Assembly (NCBI GenBank): GCA_900546085.1
Contig: URBS01000097.1
Span: 1 to 8,692 of the forward strand
Source of the DNA: an uncultured Collinsella sp.
GTDB lineage: Bacteria > Actinomycetota > Coriobacteriia > Coriobacteriales > Coriobacteriaceae
Direction of reading: 5' to 3'
Length of the DNA: 8,692 nucleotides
Of this stretch, positions 1 through 6,412 are shown in pieces (the stretch's first letter is position 1; each line of letters starts with the position of its first letter). A program made the translations under genes and the position numbers. A model generated the notes under the pieces. The model saw nothing but the letters and a program-made list of their open reading frames with translations, had not been told where the DNA came from and ran no database searches.

Positions 1-758
1 TGAGCGGTGTCGCCTTCGCCGCATCGCGCCTGGTGCAGATGCAGCCGGGCGATGTCGGATTTTTCGGGGGCGGTAACAACCTGCCCATATACAACAGCTT
101 GCAGCCCGGGGTTTCCAGCCTGAACGCCGAGGTGGGCGATACCGTTGAAGTCGACGGCGTGCAGGTGACGTCGTTTTGGCGCACGGCGGAGGATTGCTTG
201 TTGCGTGCGCCGTTCTCCTATGGGTTGGCGATTGCCGATTCCGCACTGCGGGCGAAAGGCGAATCACGTGGGGATTTGTGCGAGCGCCTCCGCGCCGATT
301 GTGAGGGCAGGCGAGGACATCGCAGGGCACAGGTGATTGCGTCGTATGCGGACGGCTTGTCCGAAAACGGCGGCGAGTCTCGCTTGCGGGCGTTCTTTAT
401 TGCATACGGTTTTCCGGTGCCAGAGTTACAGGTGGAGTTTCGCGACCCGCTTGATCCGAGCCAAGTGTTTCGCGTTGATTATTTCTGGAGGCTCGAGGAC
501 GGGACGTGCGTGATTGGCGAGCTCGATGGAAAGGGAAAGTATGCCTTACAGAACGACGAGGGTCGGGAGTCGGTCGACCCATTCGTGGCAGAACGTCAGC
601 GAGAGTCTCATCTGACGATGCTCGGGCACAAGGTGCTTCGGTTTACGTTTGATGAACTCAAGATTCCGGGGAAGCTGGCTGAAAAGATGAGACTGGCGGG
701 CATTCCGCAGCGGGTCGATTTGGCAGAGGAATGGAGGCGGCAGTGGTATGGGCGCTGA
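1..758 (+). CDS. DUF559/Vsr-like predicted nuclease-domain protein, 5' partial
   Basis: The reading frame is open from the window edge (first full codon at 3) to TGA at 756-758, so the true start lies upstream; the GTG at 33 is only the first start-like codon inside the window. The C-terminal half matches the pattern of an actinobacterial family with a DUF559/Vsr-like fold. It has a Glu in a GGESRLR context (codon at 375), a GFPVPELQ stretch, an RVDYFW strand with Asp (codon at 477), then ELDGKGKY with Glu, Asp and two Lys (519-539), and a final strand of the type GHKVLRFTFDEL. These acidic/Lys positions resemble a PD-(D/E)XK-like catalytic core. The segment before it (DCLLRAPFSYGLAIADSAL) is the usual linker of that family, whose missing N-terminus often carries an AbiEi-like winged helix. 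Substrate and role are unknown; nuclease activity is inferred. The gene looks less GC-rich than its neighbours. It ends 40 bp before the repeat array. Confidence 0.7.
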   Translation, partial: SGVAFAASRLVQMQPGDVGFFGGGNNLPIYNSLQPGVSSLNAEVGDTVEVDGVQVTSFWRTAEDCLLRAPFSYGLAIADSALRAKGESRGDLCERLRADCEGRRGHRRAQVIASYADGLSENGGESRLRAFFIAYGFPVPELQVEFRDPLDPSQVFRVDYFWRLEDGTCVIGELDGKGKYALQNDEGRESVDPFVAERQRESHLTMLGHKVLRFTFDELKIPGKLAEKMRLAGIPQRVDLAEEWRRQWYGR

Positions 759-798
759 GGGGTGCAACTGACGCGGATGTGGTTGTTCCTGCCGAGTT

Positions 799-1098
799 TG
801 TCTCGATCTGTAACAACAAGGGGCCGTTTGGCCTCGCAACTGTTACAGATCGAGACAGAAGGTTGGCTTCCGCTAAAAGATCTCAATCTGTAACATCTAG
901 AGGCCGAAAACCTGTCTACTTGTTACAGATTTAGACGTTTGACGACAGGGCTGGAGAATATCTCGATCTGTAACATCTAACGGCCAAAAACCGGTCTAAC
1001 TGTTACAGATTGAGACAAAGGTTGGACGCGGTGCCGAAAGATCTCGATCTGTAACACTTGGAAGGTTAAAGACGGTCTATCTGTTACAGATCAAGACA
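799..1098. repeat. Array of eight alternating 15-17 bp repeats with 40-bp phase (four hairpin units)
   Basis: Left-type arms (consensus TCTCRATCTGTAACA) lie at 801-815, 881-895, 961-975 and 1042-1056. Right-type arms, the reverse complement (TGTTACAGATYRAGA), lie at 841-855, 921-935, 1001-1015 and 1082-1096. Steps between successive arm starts are 40, 40, 40, 40, 40, 41 and 40 bp. All eight arms contain the invariant core ATCTGTAACA or its complement. Unit 1 is extended to 17-bp perfect arms (799-815 with 841-857). Each left/right pair can fold into a hairpin of about 57 nt, and the 25 bases between the arms are themselves mostly self-complementary. Two of the unit-to-unit linkers (858-880 and 1018-1041) share AAGGTTGG near the start and a purine-rich AAGA end, suggesting an approximately 80-bp tandem origin. 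The array fills the gap between the nuclease-like gene and the amidohydrolase leader; no gene is visible in it. Function is unknown. Confidence 0.93.
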
Positions 1099-1200
1099 TT
1101 TCTCGGATGTCGCTGGGGTGGGACTGCAGTGCATTCCATTCCCCGCATCTCCTCCTTTCTCCGTTAACCGATATGTCTGCAGCAATCCTGCCGTGCTGGG

Positions 1201-1220
1201 TAATAATGGACAAATGTTCA
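1201..1220 (+). promoter_or_regulatory. Possible -10 and adjoining imperfect palindrome before the amidohydrolase
   Basis: The AT-rich TAATAAT at 1201-1207 could serve as a -10 element, but no convincing -35 sits 16-18 bp upstream. It runs into TGGACAAATGTTCA (1207-1220), an imperfect palindrome (TGGACA/TGTTCA, one mismatch) that could be an operator. The rest of the 1099-1246 leader shows nothing further except the ribosome binding site at 1233-1240. Confidence 0.25.
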
Positions 1221-1246
1221 AGTTAATCGTGAGGGAGGAGCTCGAT

Positions 1247-2617
1247 ATGGCGACTGCCGATCGTCCCACGTTGTTTATCAATGCGACCGTTCTGGATGGT
1301 TCGGAACATATGGAGCCGCAGCCCGATATGGCCGTGGCCGTCGAGCGTGGCATCATCACCTGGATGGGACCGAGTGCTGTGGCGCAGGCGCCTGCAGGTG
1401 CCGAGGTCATCGACCTGGCAGGGGCGTATCTCATGCCGGGCCTCATCAACATGCACGTGCATCTGTGCGGTTCGGGCAAGCCAGTCTCAGCGGGCGATGC
1501 GGGCGCGCTGATGAAGAAGCTTGATAATCCGGTGGGCCGCGCCGTCGTGCGCCATATCCTCAAGGGCAGTGCCCAGCAGCAGCTGGCAAGCGGCGTGACC
1601 ACGGTGCGCGGCGCGGGCGACCCGCTGTTTGCCGACATTGCCGTGCGTGACGCTATCGATGCCGGCAAGTATCAGGGTCCGCGCCTGGTAGCGCCGGGAA
1701 CGGGCGTCACGGTGCCGGGCGGCCATGGCGCGGGCTTGTTCGCCCAGGTGGCCAACAGCCCCGTCGAGGCAGCCGAGCGGGTGCGCGATCTGTATGCGCG
1801 CGGCGCCGACGTCATCAAGCTGTTCGTGACGGGCGGCGTGTTCGACGCGACCGAAGTAGGTGAGCCGGGCGTGCTGCGCATGCCGCTCGATGTCGCCGCG
1901 GCAGCGTGCAAGGCGGCGCACGAGGTTGGCCTTCCGGTCATGGCCCATGTCGAGAGCACCGAAGGTGTGAAGGCCGCGCTTCAGGCCGGCGTCGACACAA
2001 TCGAGCACGGCGCTCCGATGACCTCCGAGATTCTGGAGCTGTACCGCGGCGCCGCGGGAACACAGCTCGAGGGACGTGCGCCGAGCGTGACCTGCACGAT
2101 TAGTCCGGCGCTGCCGTTTGTACTGCTCGATCCGGGAAAGACCCATTCGACCGACACGCAAAAGAAGAACGGCGACATCGTGTGCTCGGGCATTATCGAG
2201 AGCGCTCGTGCGGCGCTGGAAGCCGGCGTTAAGGTGGGCCTGGGCACGGACTCGAGCTGCCCGTTCGTGACCCAGTACGACATGTGGCGCGAGGTGGCTT
2301 ATTTTGCCAAGTACGTGGGTGTGAGCAACACGTTTGCGTTGCATACGGCTACGCAGGTCAATGCTGAGCTACTGGGCCTGGGTGACGAGACCGGCACGAT
2401 CGAGTGCGGCAAGGCGGCCGATATCCTGGTGACGCGCGAGAACCCGCTCGCTGACCTGTGCGCTCTGCGTGGGCCGATGCATGTGATGTGTCGCGGCGAT
2501 CTGATACGCAAGCTCAAGGTGAAGCGTATTCCCGAGGTGGACGCCGAGCTCGACGCGATTATGGCCATGCCTGCCGAAGCGCTGGCCGAGGAGCTGGCCC
2601 GCGACGGCGTGGCGTAG
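1247..2617 (+). CDS. Metal-dependent amidohydrolase, imidazolonepropionase/Xaa-Pro dipeptidase type (COG1228-like)
   Basis: This 456-residue cytosolic hydrolase belongs to the amidohydrolase superfamily, TIM-barrel enzymes with a one- or two-metal centre that cleave amide or cyclic amide bonds. After a short N-terminal beta-sandwich part (FINATVLDG, residues 10-18) comes the HxH metal motif in PGLINMHVHLCG (His70, His72). The other expected ligands follow in order: Lys191 in DVIKLFVTGG (the usual carboxylated lysine), His234 in VMAHVES, His254 in TIEHGAP and Asp335 in GLGTDSS. The barrel closes with the typical GTIECGKAADILV stretch. Length and ligand set are complete, so the enzyme should be active. 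Known relatives include prolidases acting on N-blocked or Xaa-Pro peptides and HutI; no hut genes are nearby, so histidine breakdown is not supported and the substrate is open. The frame is open up to 1118, but ATG 1247 has a strong GGGAGGAG site at 1233-1240, 6 nt upstream, which decides the start. It appears monocistronic. Confidence 0.88.
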   Translation: MATADRPTLFINATVLDGSEHMEPQPDMAVAVERGIITWMGPSAVAQAPAGAEVIDLAGAYLMPGLINMHVHLCGSGKPVSAGDAGALMKKLDNPVGRAVVRHILKGSAQQQLASGVTTVRGAGDPLFADIAVRDAIDAGKYQGPRLVAPGTGVTVPGGHGAGLFAQVANSPVEAAERVRDLYARGADVIKLFVTGGVFDATEVGEPGVLRMPLDVAAAACKAAHEVGLPVMAHVESTEGVKAALQAGVDTIEHGAPMTSEILELYRGAAGTQLEGRAPSVTCTISPALPFVLLDPGKTHSTDTQKKNGDIVCSGIIESARAALEAGVKVGLGTDSSCPFVTQYDMWREVAYFAKYVGVSNTFALHTATQVNAELLGLGDETGTIECGKAADILVTRENPLADLCALRGPMHVMCRGDLIRKLKVKRIPEVDAELDAIMAMPAEALAEELARDGVA

Positions 2618-2650
2618 ATGTGACAAGGGGACAGTTCCGTTGCCGTATAC

Positions 2651-2687
2651 AAAAAGCCGAGGTCTCAACACGAGGCCTCGACTTTTT
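2651..2687. terminator. Strong bidirectional rho-independent terminator
   Basis: The left arm at 2651-2666 and right arm at 2672-2687 pair over 16 positions with one mismatch and one G-T, around a 5-nt loop (2667-2671). The stem begins with AAAAAG and ends in CTTTTTT, so it has a T-tract on either strand. It lies 33 bp after the amidohydrolase stop and 64 bp beyond the end of the convergent zinc-ribbon gene, so it can end both transcripts. Confidence 0.9.
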
Positions 2688-2751
2688 TATCGAACAAATG
2701 CTTCAGATTTGAGACAAACACTACTGATTCATTTGCCCCACGGCGCGATGC

Positions 2752-3225
2752 CTAGGAGCGCGTTTCCATCTTGGCGTGGCACTTGGGGCAGGTGACGCGG
2801 ATCTTACCCTTGCCCTTGGGGACGGACAGCATCTGACCGCAGTTAGGGCACTTGAGGTACGCCGTGGTCTTGCGGCCCTTCCACATCTTCTTGGCCGTTC
2901 GCTTGGCGCGCTCAAAGTCTTCCTTGCTGGTGCCGGCCGTGCGCGAGGCGTTGGCAGCTGCAGTCCCGCCGCCCAAGCTGGCGACGAACTTACCTAGGCC
3001 GGGGACGTTTGCGGTCGCCGTGACAAAGGCGTCGTTCTCCTTGCGGCGCGCGTCGATGTTTTTGGACAGACCGCGCAGCACGCCGAGCGCGATCACGGTG
3101 ATGGCGATCCAGCTGAGCCACTGGATACGGGCCATCGACCCGATCATCGCGATGATAATGCCTGCGAAGCCCAACACGACGGTGAGCTCATCGGCGCCGT
3201 TGCGACCCTTCATAAAGTCATTCAT
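2752..3225 (-). CDS. Small two-TM membrane protein with C-terminal zinc ribbon
   Basis: The gene encodes a 157-residue protein of unknown function. A short charged N-terminus is followed by two hydrophobic segments (about residues 14-32 and 36-53) that should form a membrane hairpin. Next come a basic, partly low-complexity linker (about 55-120) and a C-terminal zinc ribbon with Cys126-x2-Cys129 and Cys146-x2-Cys149 in the context KCPNCGQ and TCPKCHA. The short spacing and basic residues between the Cys pairs fit a rubredoxin-like zinc knuckle. Similar small proteins are common in Gram-positive bacteria beside unrelated genes, so a structural, membrane-associated or nucleic-acid-binding role is only a guess. 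The start at 3225 is chosen because GAAAGG lies about 9 nt upstream. The frame continues to 3303, but those extra codons run through the 3271-3337 inverted repeat. The gene is convergent with the amidohydrolase and lies downstream of csoR on the same strand. Confidence 0.75.
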   Translation of the reverse strand: MNDFMKGRNGADELTVVLGFAGIIIAMIGSMARIQWLSWIAITVIALGVLRGLSKNIDARRKENDAFVTATANVPGLGKFVASLGGGTAAANASRTAGTSKEDFERAKRTAKKMWKGRKTTAYLKCPNCGQMLSVPKGKGKIRVTCPKCHAKMETRS

Positions 3226-3270
3226 GCGAATTGCCTTTCGTTCGATATGCTGCACGCCTTTATACCCCTT

Positions 3271-3337
3271 TTGGTGCATTGGGGACAGGTCAATCTGCAC
3301 CAAGGTGGTGCAGATTGACCTGTCCCCAATGCACCAA
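3271..3337. repeat. Perfect 32-bp inverted repeat with 3-nt loop
   Basis: The left arm at 3271-3302 is the exact reverse complement of 3306-3337, with loop AGG at 3303-3305. The repeat begins directly next to the csoR stop codon (TAA, 3340-3338 on the minus strand). Neither side is followed by a T-tract, so it is not a textbook intrinsic terminator, although such a stem would block exonucleases and could attenuate transcription into the zinc-ribbon gene. The arm contains GGGGACAG (3281-3288), also seen at 2627-2634, which hints at a dispersed REP-like element. No transposase is present. Confidence 0.92.
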
Positions 3338-3610
3338 TTACTTGGCGAGTTTGTCGACGACGCGTTCGATCTCGGCGAGCTTGGCGGCCTTGAGTTCCTC
3401 GTCGCCCGATTCGATGGCCGAGGCGACGCAGCCCTCGATGTGAGCCTTGAGCACGTCGGCGTTAATGCGCGCGAGGAGCGCCTGCGTTGCCATGAGCTGC
3501 GTGGAAATATCGACGCAGTAGCGGTCCTCCTCGACCATCCGCAGGATGCCGTCGATCTGACCGCGTGCCGTCTTGAGCATGCGGGTCACCGATTTATGGT
3601 CTGCCATCAT
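3338..3610 (-). CDS. csoR: Copper-sensing transcriptional repressor CsoR
   Basis: This 90-residue protein matches the all-helical CsoR/RcnR (DUF156) repressors along its full length, including VTRMLKTARGQIDGILRMVEEDRYCVD split over helix 1 and the start of helix 2. The Cu(I) ligands are Cys32, His57 (in LKAHIEGC) and Cys61. Their spacing (25 then 4) equals that of the Mycobacterium tuberculosis CsoR set Cys36-His61-Cys65, which favours copper over nickel or sulfur sensing. In this family the apo-tetramer binds GC-rich palindromes and Cu(I) releases it. The likely target is the perfect palindrome at 6424-6440 in front of copA, which makes the operon autoregulated. The first of two consecutive ATG codons (3610) is used here; GAGGA lies 6 nt before it, and the second ATG (3607) is equally possible. 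It is the last gene of copA-copZ-csoR, 43 nt after copZ, and a large palindrome starts right at its stop. Confidence 0.93.
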   Translation of the reverse strand: MMADHKSVTRMLKTARGQIDGILRMVEEDRYCVDISTQLMATQALLARINADVLKAHIEGCVASAIESGDEELKAAKLAEIERVVDKLAK

Positions 3611-3631
3611 GGCGGGTCCTCGTTTCTGGTC

Positions 3632-3640
3632 GGGGGGGGG
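3632..3640. repeat. G9 homopolymer in the copZ-csoR spacer
   Basis: Nine consecutive G (C9 in the operon mRNA) lie in the 43-nt spacer, 22-30 nt upstream of the csoR start and just upstream of its GAGGA ribosome site. Tracts of this length are prone to slippage. It lies outside any reading frame. Confidence 0.85.
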
Positions 3641-3653
3641 TACGTGCGGGTCG

Positions 3654-3875
3654 TTACGCGGCGGTCACGGACAGGGCGTGGAACTTCTCGCCGGCGCCCT
3701 CGACGGCGTCAGCGAGCTGCTCGGCGGTCACGGTGTCGGCGCACTCCACCTGGACGGTCTGGGTCTCGTGATCGGCATCGGCGTCGGTCACGCCGGCAAC
3801 GTTGAGCAGTGCCGTCTCGACAGTAGCGTCGCAGTGGCCGCACATAAGGCCCGAAGTCTTAATCGTGTAACGCAT
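3654..3875 (-). CDS. copZ: Copper chaperone CopZ (heavy-metal-associated domain)
   Basis: This is a 73-residue single HMA domain with the beta-alpha-beta-beta-alpha-beta length of Atx1/CopZ proteins. The metal loop is GLMCGHC with Cys12 and Cys15. Leu replaces the usual Met of GMxCxxC, but the two Cu(I)-binding cysteines are intact. The pattern VETALLNVAGV and a TVQVE strand follow as in the family. The soluble protein carries Cu(I) to the N-terminal HMA domain of CopA and to CsoR. The start at 3875 is set by AGAGGA about 7 nt upstream. An in-frame extension to 3986 exists but reads through a palindrome and lacks HMA features. It lies between copA (147-nt gap, containing that palindrome) and csoR (43-nt gap) on the same strand. 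Confidence 0.92.
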   Translation of the reverse strand: MRYTIKTSGLMCGHCDATVETALLNVAGVTDADADHETQTVQVECADTVTAEQLADAVEGAGEKFHALSVTAA

Positions 3876-3900
3876 GGGTATTCCTCTCTGTTGTGTCGGC

Positions 3901-3993
3901 TTTCCCAGGCACCCGACCTTGACCTTCAAGCCGTCGCTCGCGTACCAAAGTACGCGTCGCTCCTCTTTCAGGTCAATCTCGGGCACCTGGAAA
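3901..3993. repeat. Imperfect 93-bp palindrome between copA and copZ
   Basis: The outer arms at 3901-3925 and 3970-3993 pair over most positions (TTTCC, AGG, CCCGA, TTGACCT blocks, broken by small mismatches and one extra C). The centre carries a separate perfect stem, CGCGTAC at 3939-3945 and GTACGCG at 3950-3956, with loop CAAA. CGTCGCTC occurs on both sides of this stem, as a direct repeat. In the operon mRNA it would fold into a long hairpin between the copA stop and the copZ ribosome site. It may be a processing/stability element or an inserted repeat. Confidence 0.8.
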
Positions 3994-4022
3994 ACCCGTT
4001 CTAAATGGACTTAATGGTGAGC

Positions 4023-6365
4023 CTATTTTGCCACTTTAGGCTTAAAGGATTTCAGGCGCAGGGCATTGCTTACGACGCAGACACTCGACAGGCTCATGGC
4101 TGCAGCGCCAAACATCGGCGAGAGTTGCCAGCCGGTGAGCGGGAAGAACACGCCCGCGGCGAGCGGAATGCCGATACCGTTGTAGAACAGCGCCCAGAAC
4201 AGGTCCTGCTTGATGTTGCGAATCGTGGCGCGCGAAAGCTCGATGGCGCGGGCGACGTCCATGAGGTCGCTGCGCATGAGCACCACGTCGGCGCCCTCCT
4301 TGGCGATGTCGGCGCCGGTGCCAATGGCAAGGCCCACGTCGGCGCGCGCCAGGGCGGGGGAGTCATTGATGCCGTCGCCCACCATGGCGACCTTGCCGCC
4401 CGCATCTTGCAGTTCGCGCACGTGGCGTTCCTTGTCGGCGGGCAGGACGTCGGCGATGACCTGCTTGCTGTTCAGTCCCACGCGGCGGGCGATGGCCTCG
4501 GCCGTCACGCGGTTGTCGCCGGTGAGCATGCGCACGTCGACGCCAAGCGAGCGCAGCGCGGCAATGGCAGCAGCACTCGTCTCCTTGACCTCGTCGGCCA
4601 CGGCAATGGTGCCGACAAGCTCGCCGTTCTTGGCAAAGAACAGCGGCGTTTTGCCCTCGGTGGCAAATTGCTCGGCAAGGTCCGTAGGCACGGCAGCGCC
4701 CAACTCGCCCATGAAGCGCGCGTTGCCGGCAGCGATGACGTTTTGTCCCTCGCGCGCCGTAACGCCTCGTCCAGGCACGGCGGCAAAGTCCTCGACCATG
4801 CGCGCGACGATTCCGCGTGCCTCGCACTCGGCCATAATCGCCTCTGCCAGCGGGTGCTCGCTCGAGCGCTCCAGCGCGGCGGCCAGCTTGAGCAGCGCCT
4901 TTTCGCTCATGGCGGGCGAGCCGTCGGCGCGCGCGGCAACCACAATGTCGGTCACGGCCGGCTTGCCGCGGGTGACGGTGCCCGTCTTGTCGAGCACCAC
5001 GGTGCCCACGCTGCGCAGATTCTCCAGTGCCTCAGCGCTCTTAAACAGAATGCCCATTTCGGCGCCCTTGCCGGTGCCCACCATAATGGCGACGGGGGTG
5101 GCCAGGCCCAGCGCGCACGGACAACTGATCACTAGCACGGCGACGGCGGAGGTAAGCGCCTCGTTGATGCTGCCGGTCAGTGCCATCCACACCGCAAAGG
5201 TCACGGCCGAGATCACAAACACCACGGGCACAAACACACCGGCGACCTTATCGGCCAGGCGGGCGATAGGCGCCTTGGTGGCATTGGCGTCCTCGACGAG
5301 CTGGATGATCTTGGCAAGCGACGTGTCGACGCCCACGCGTGTGGCGCGGAAGGTAAACGAGCCGGTGCGGTTGACGGTGGCGGCGTTGACGGTATCGCCG
5401 ACGGTTTTCTCCACGGGGATGGACTCGCCGGTGAGCGCGCTCTCGTCTACGGCGGAGGCGCCCTCGAGCACCACGCCGTCGACGGGGATGGACTCGCCGG
5501 GGCGCACGCGTAGAACCTGGCCGGGAAGGATGCTGTCGACGTCGACGGTGGTCTCGCTGCCGTCCTCTGCCACGACGGTCGCGGTCTTGGGCGCTAGGTC
5601 GATCAACGCCTCGATGGCGCCGCCAGTTTTGGACTTGCTGCGCGTCTCGAGGTATTTGCCCACGGTGACGAGCGACAGGATCGTGCCGGCGCTCTCAAAA
5701 TAGAGATTGTCCATGCTCGTCATCATGGCCTCGTGCACCTGACCTGTGGCCAGCTGGTCGGCCATGATAAACATGGCATAGAGCGACCAGGCGATCGACG
5801 CGGTGGCGCCTACGGCGATGAGCGCGTCCATGGTGGGCGCGCCGTGCGCGAGCGATTTAAATCCGTTGATAAAGTACGCGTCGTTGACGTAGACGATGGG
5901 GATGAGCAGGACGAGCTCGGTGAGGGCGAGCGTCATGCTGTGGGTATGGTCGGTGAAAATGCCGGGCAGCGGCCAACCGAGCATGTGCCCCATGCCTATG
6001 TAGAACAGCGGAATGAGGAAGGCAATCGAGACGATGAGGCGGGTGCGCATGGCAGAGGCGGCGGCCTCCAGCTTTTTGGTCGGCGACTCCATATGGGCGG
6101 CGCCGGACCTGGCTTGCACGCTGCCGTTTGAGCCAGCGGCGCCGGTGCCCGCATCGACGGGCGAGGCCGAGTAGCCCGCGCGGTCGACGGCGGTGCAGAT
6201 ATCCTCGGGGGAGACCTGCGCGGGGTCATAGTCGACCATCATGGAACCAGCGAGTAGGTTGACCGCGACGCTTTGGACGCCGTCGAGTTTGCTTACGGCG
6301 CGGTCCACGTGCGCCTGGCAGGCGGCGCATGTCATGCCGCCCACGTCGAACTTATCTTGAGCCAT
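4023..6365 (-). CDS. copA: Cu(I)-exporting P1B-1-type ATPase CopA
   Basis: This 780-residue polytopic membrane pump exports Cu(I) at the cost of ATP. One N-terminal HMA domain carries GGMTCAAC (Met11, Cys13, Cys16), followed by a Gly/Ala-rich linker to about residue 95. Hydrophobic segments lie near 108-128, 143-162, 180-200, 218-238, 375-397, 402-426, 719-741 and 745-768, the eight helices of P1B pumps. The actuator motif is TGES (312-315). The intramembrane metal site is CPC (Cys415-Pro-Cys417). The phosphorylated aspartate is Asp459 in DKTGT, the nucleotide domain has SEHP (502-505), and the hinge is GDGINDSP (663-670). Tyr728-Asn729 in helix 7 and Met757/Ser760-Ser761 in helix 8 are the Cu(I)-specific P1B-1 signature, so copper or silver rather than zinc or cadmium is the substrate. 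Nothing is missing. The start is set by AAGGAG about 6 nt upstream of ATG 6365. It is the first gene of copA-copZ-csoR and is driven by the operator-bearing promoter at 6413-6443. Confidence 0.97.
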   Translation of the reverse strand: MAQDKFDVGGMTCAACQAHVDRAVSKLDGVQSVAVNLLAGSMMVDYDPAQVSPEDICTAVDRAGYSASPVDAGTGAAGSNGSVQARSGAAHMESPTKKLEAAASAMRTRLIVSIAFLIPLFYIGMGHMLGWPLPGIFTDHTHSMTLALTELVLLIPIVYVNDAYFINGFKSLAHGAPTMDALIAVGATASIAWSLYAMFIMADQLATGQVHEAMMTSMDNLYFESAGTILSLVTVGKYLETRSKSKTGGAIEALIDLAPKTATVVAEDGSETTVDVDSILPGQVLRVRPGESIPVDGVVLEGASAVDESALTGESIPVEKTVGDTVNAATVNRTGSFTFRATRVGVDTSLAKIIQLVEDANATKAPIARLADKVAGVFVPVVFVISAVTFAVWMALTGSINEALTSAVAVLVISCPCALGLATPVAIMVGTGKGAEMGILFKSAEALENLRSVGTVVLDKTGTVTRGKPAVTDIVVAARADGSPAMSEKALLKLAAALERSSEHPLAEAIMAECEARGIVARMVEDFAAVPGRGVTAREGQNVIAAGNARFMGELGAAVPTDLAEQFATEGKTPLFFAKNGELVGTIAVADEVKETSAAAIAALRSLGVDVRMLTGDNRVTAEAIARRVGLNSKQVIADVLPADKERHVRELQDAGGKVAMVGDGINDSPALARADVGLAIGTGADIAKEGADVVLMRSDLMDVARAIELSRATIRNIKQDLFWALFYNGIGIPLAAGVFFPLTGWQLSPMFGAAAMSLSSVCVVSNALRLKSFKPKVAK

Positions 6366-6412
6366 GGCTTCTCCTTTCCGTGGTTCGGTGTTGGAATTGT
6401 TACCCTGCCGAT

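Noticed and set aside
799..857. Integron attC site (59-bp length, inverted arms)
   Set aside because: The arms do not carry the RYYYAAC and GTTRRRY core sites in the required places. There is no integrase and there are no gene cassettes between units.
799..1098. CRISPR array
   Set aside because: Repeats are only 15-17 bp, alternate in orientation, and the inserts are similar to each other and self-complementary. No cas gene is in the window.
1118..1246. Upstream in-frame extension of the amidohydrolase
   Set aside because: The extra 43 residues resemble no part of the family. The strong GGGAGGAG site sits 6 nt before ATG 1247.
1487..2344. Minus-strand open frame of 285 codons
   Set aside because: It is the antisense shadow of the amidohydrolase, whose metal ligands are all on the plus strand.
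3226..3303. Upstream in-frame extension of the zinc-ribbon protein
   Set aside because: It translates one arm of the 3271-3337 palindrome. A ribosome site fits the ATG at 3225 instead.
3338..3805. Plus-strand frame 2852-3805 across the zinc-ribbon gene, csoR and part of copZ
   Set aside because: It runs through three clearly coding minus-strand regions and the perfect palindrome and has no recognisable domain.
4005..5703. Long plus-strand open frames across copA (4005-5135 and 4210-5703)
   Set aside because: They lie opposite an intact copA with every P-type ATPase motif and show no domain of their own.
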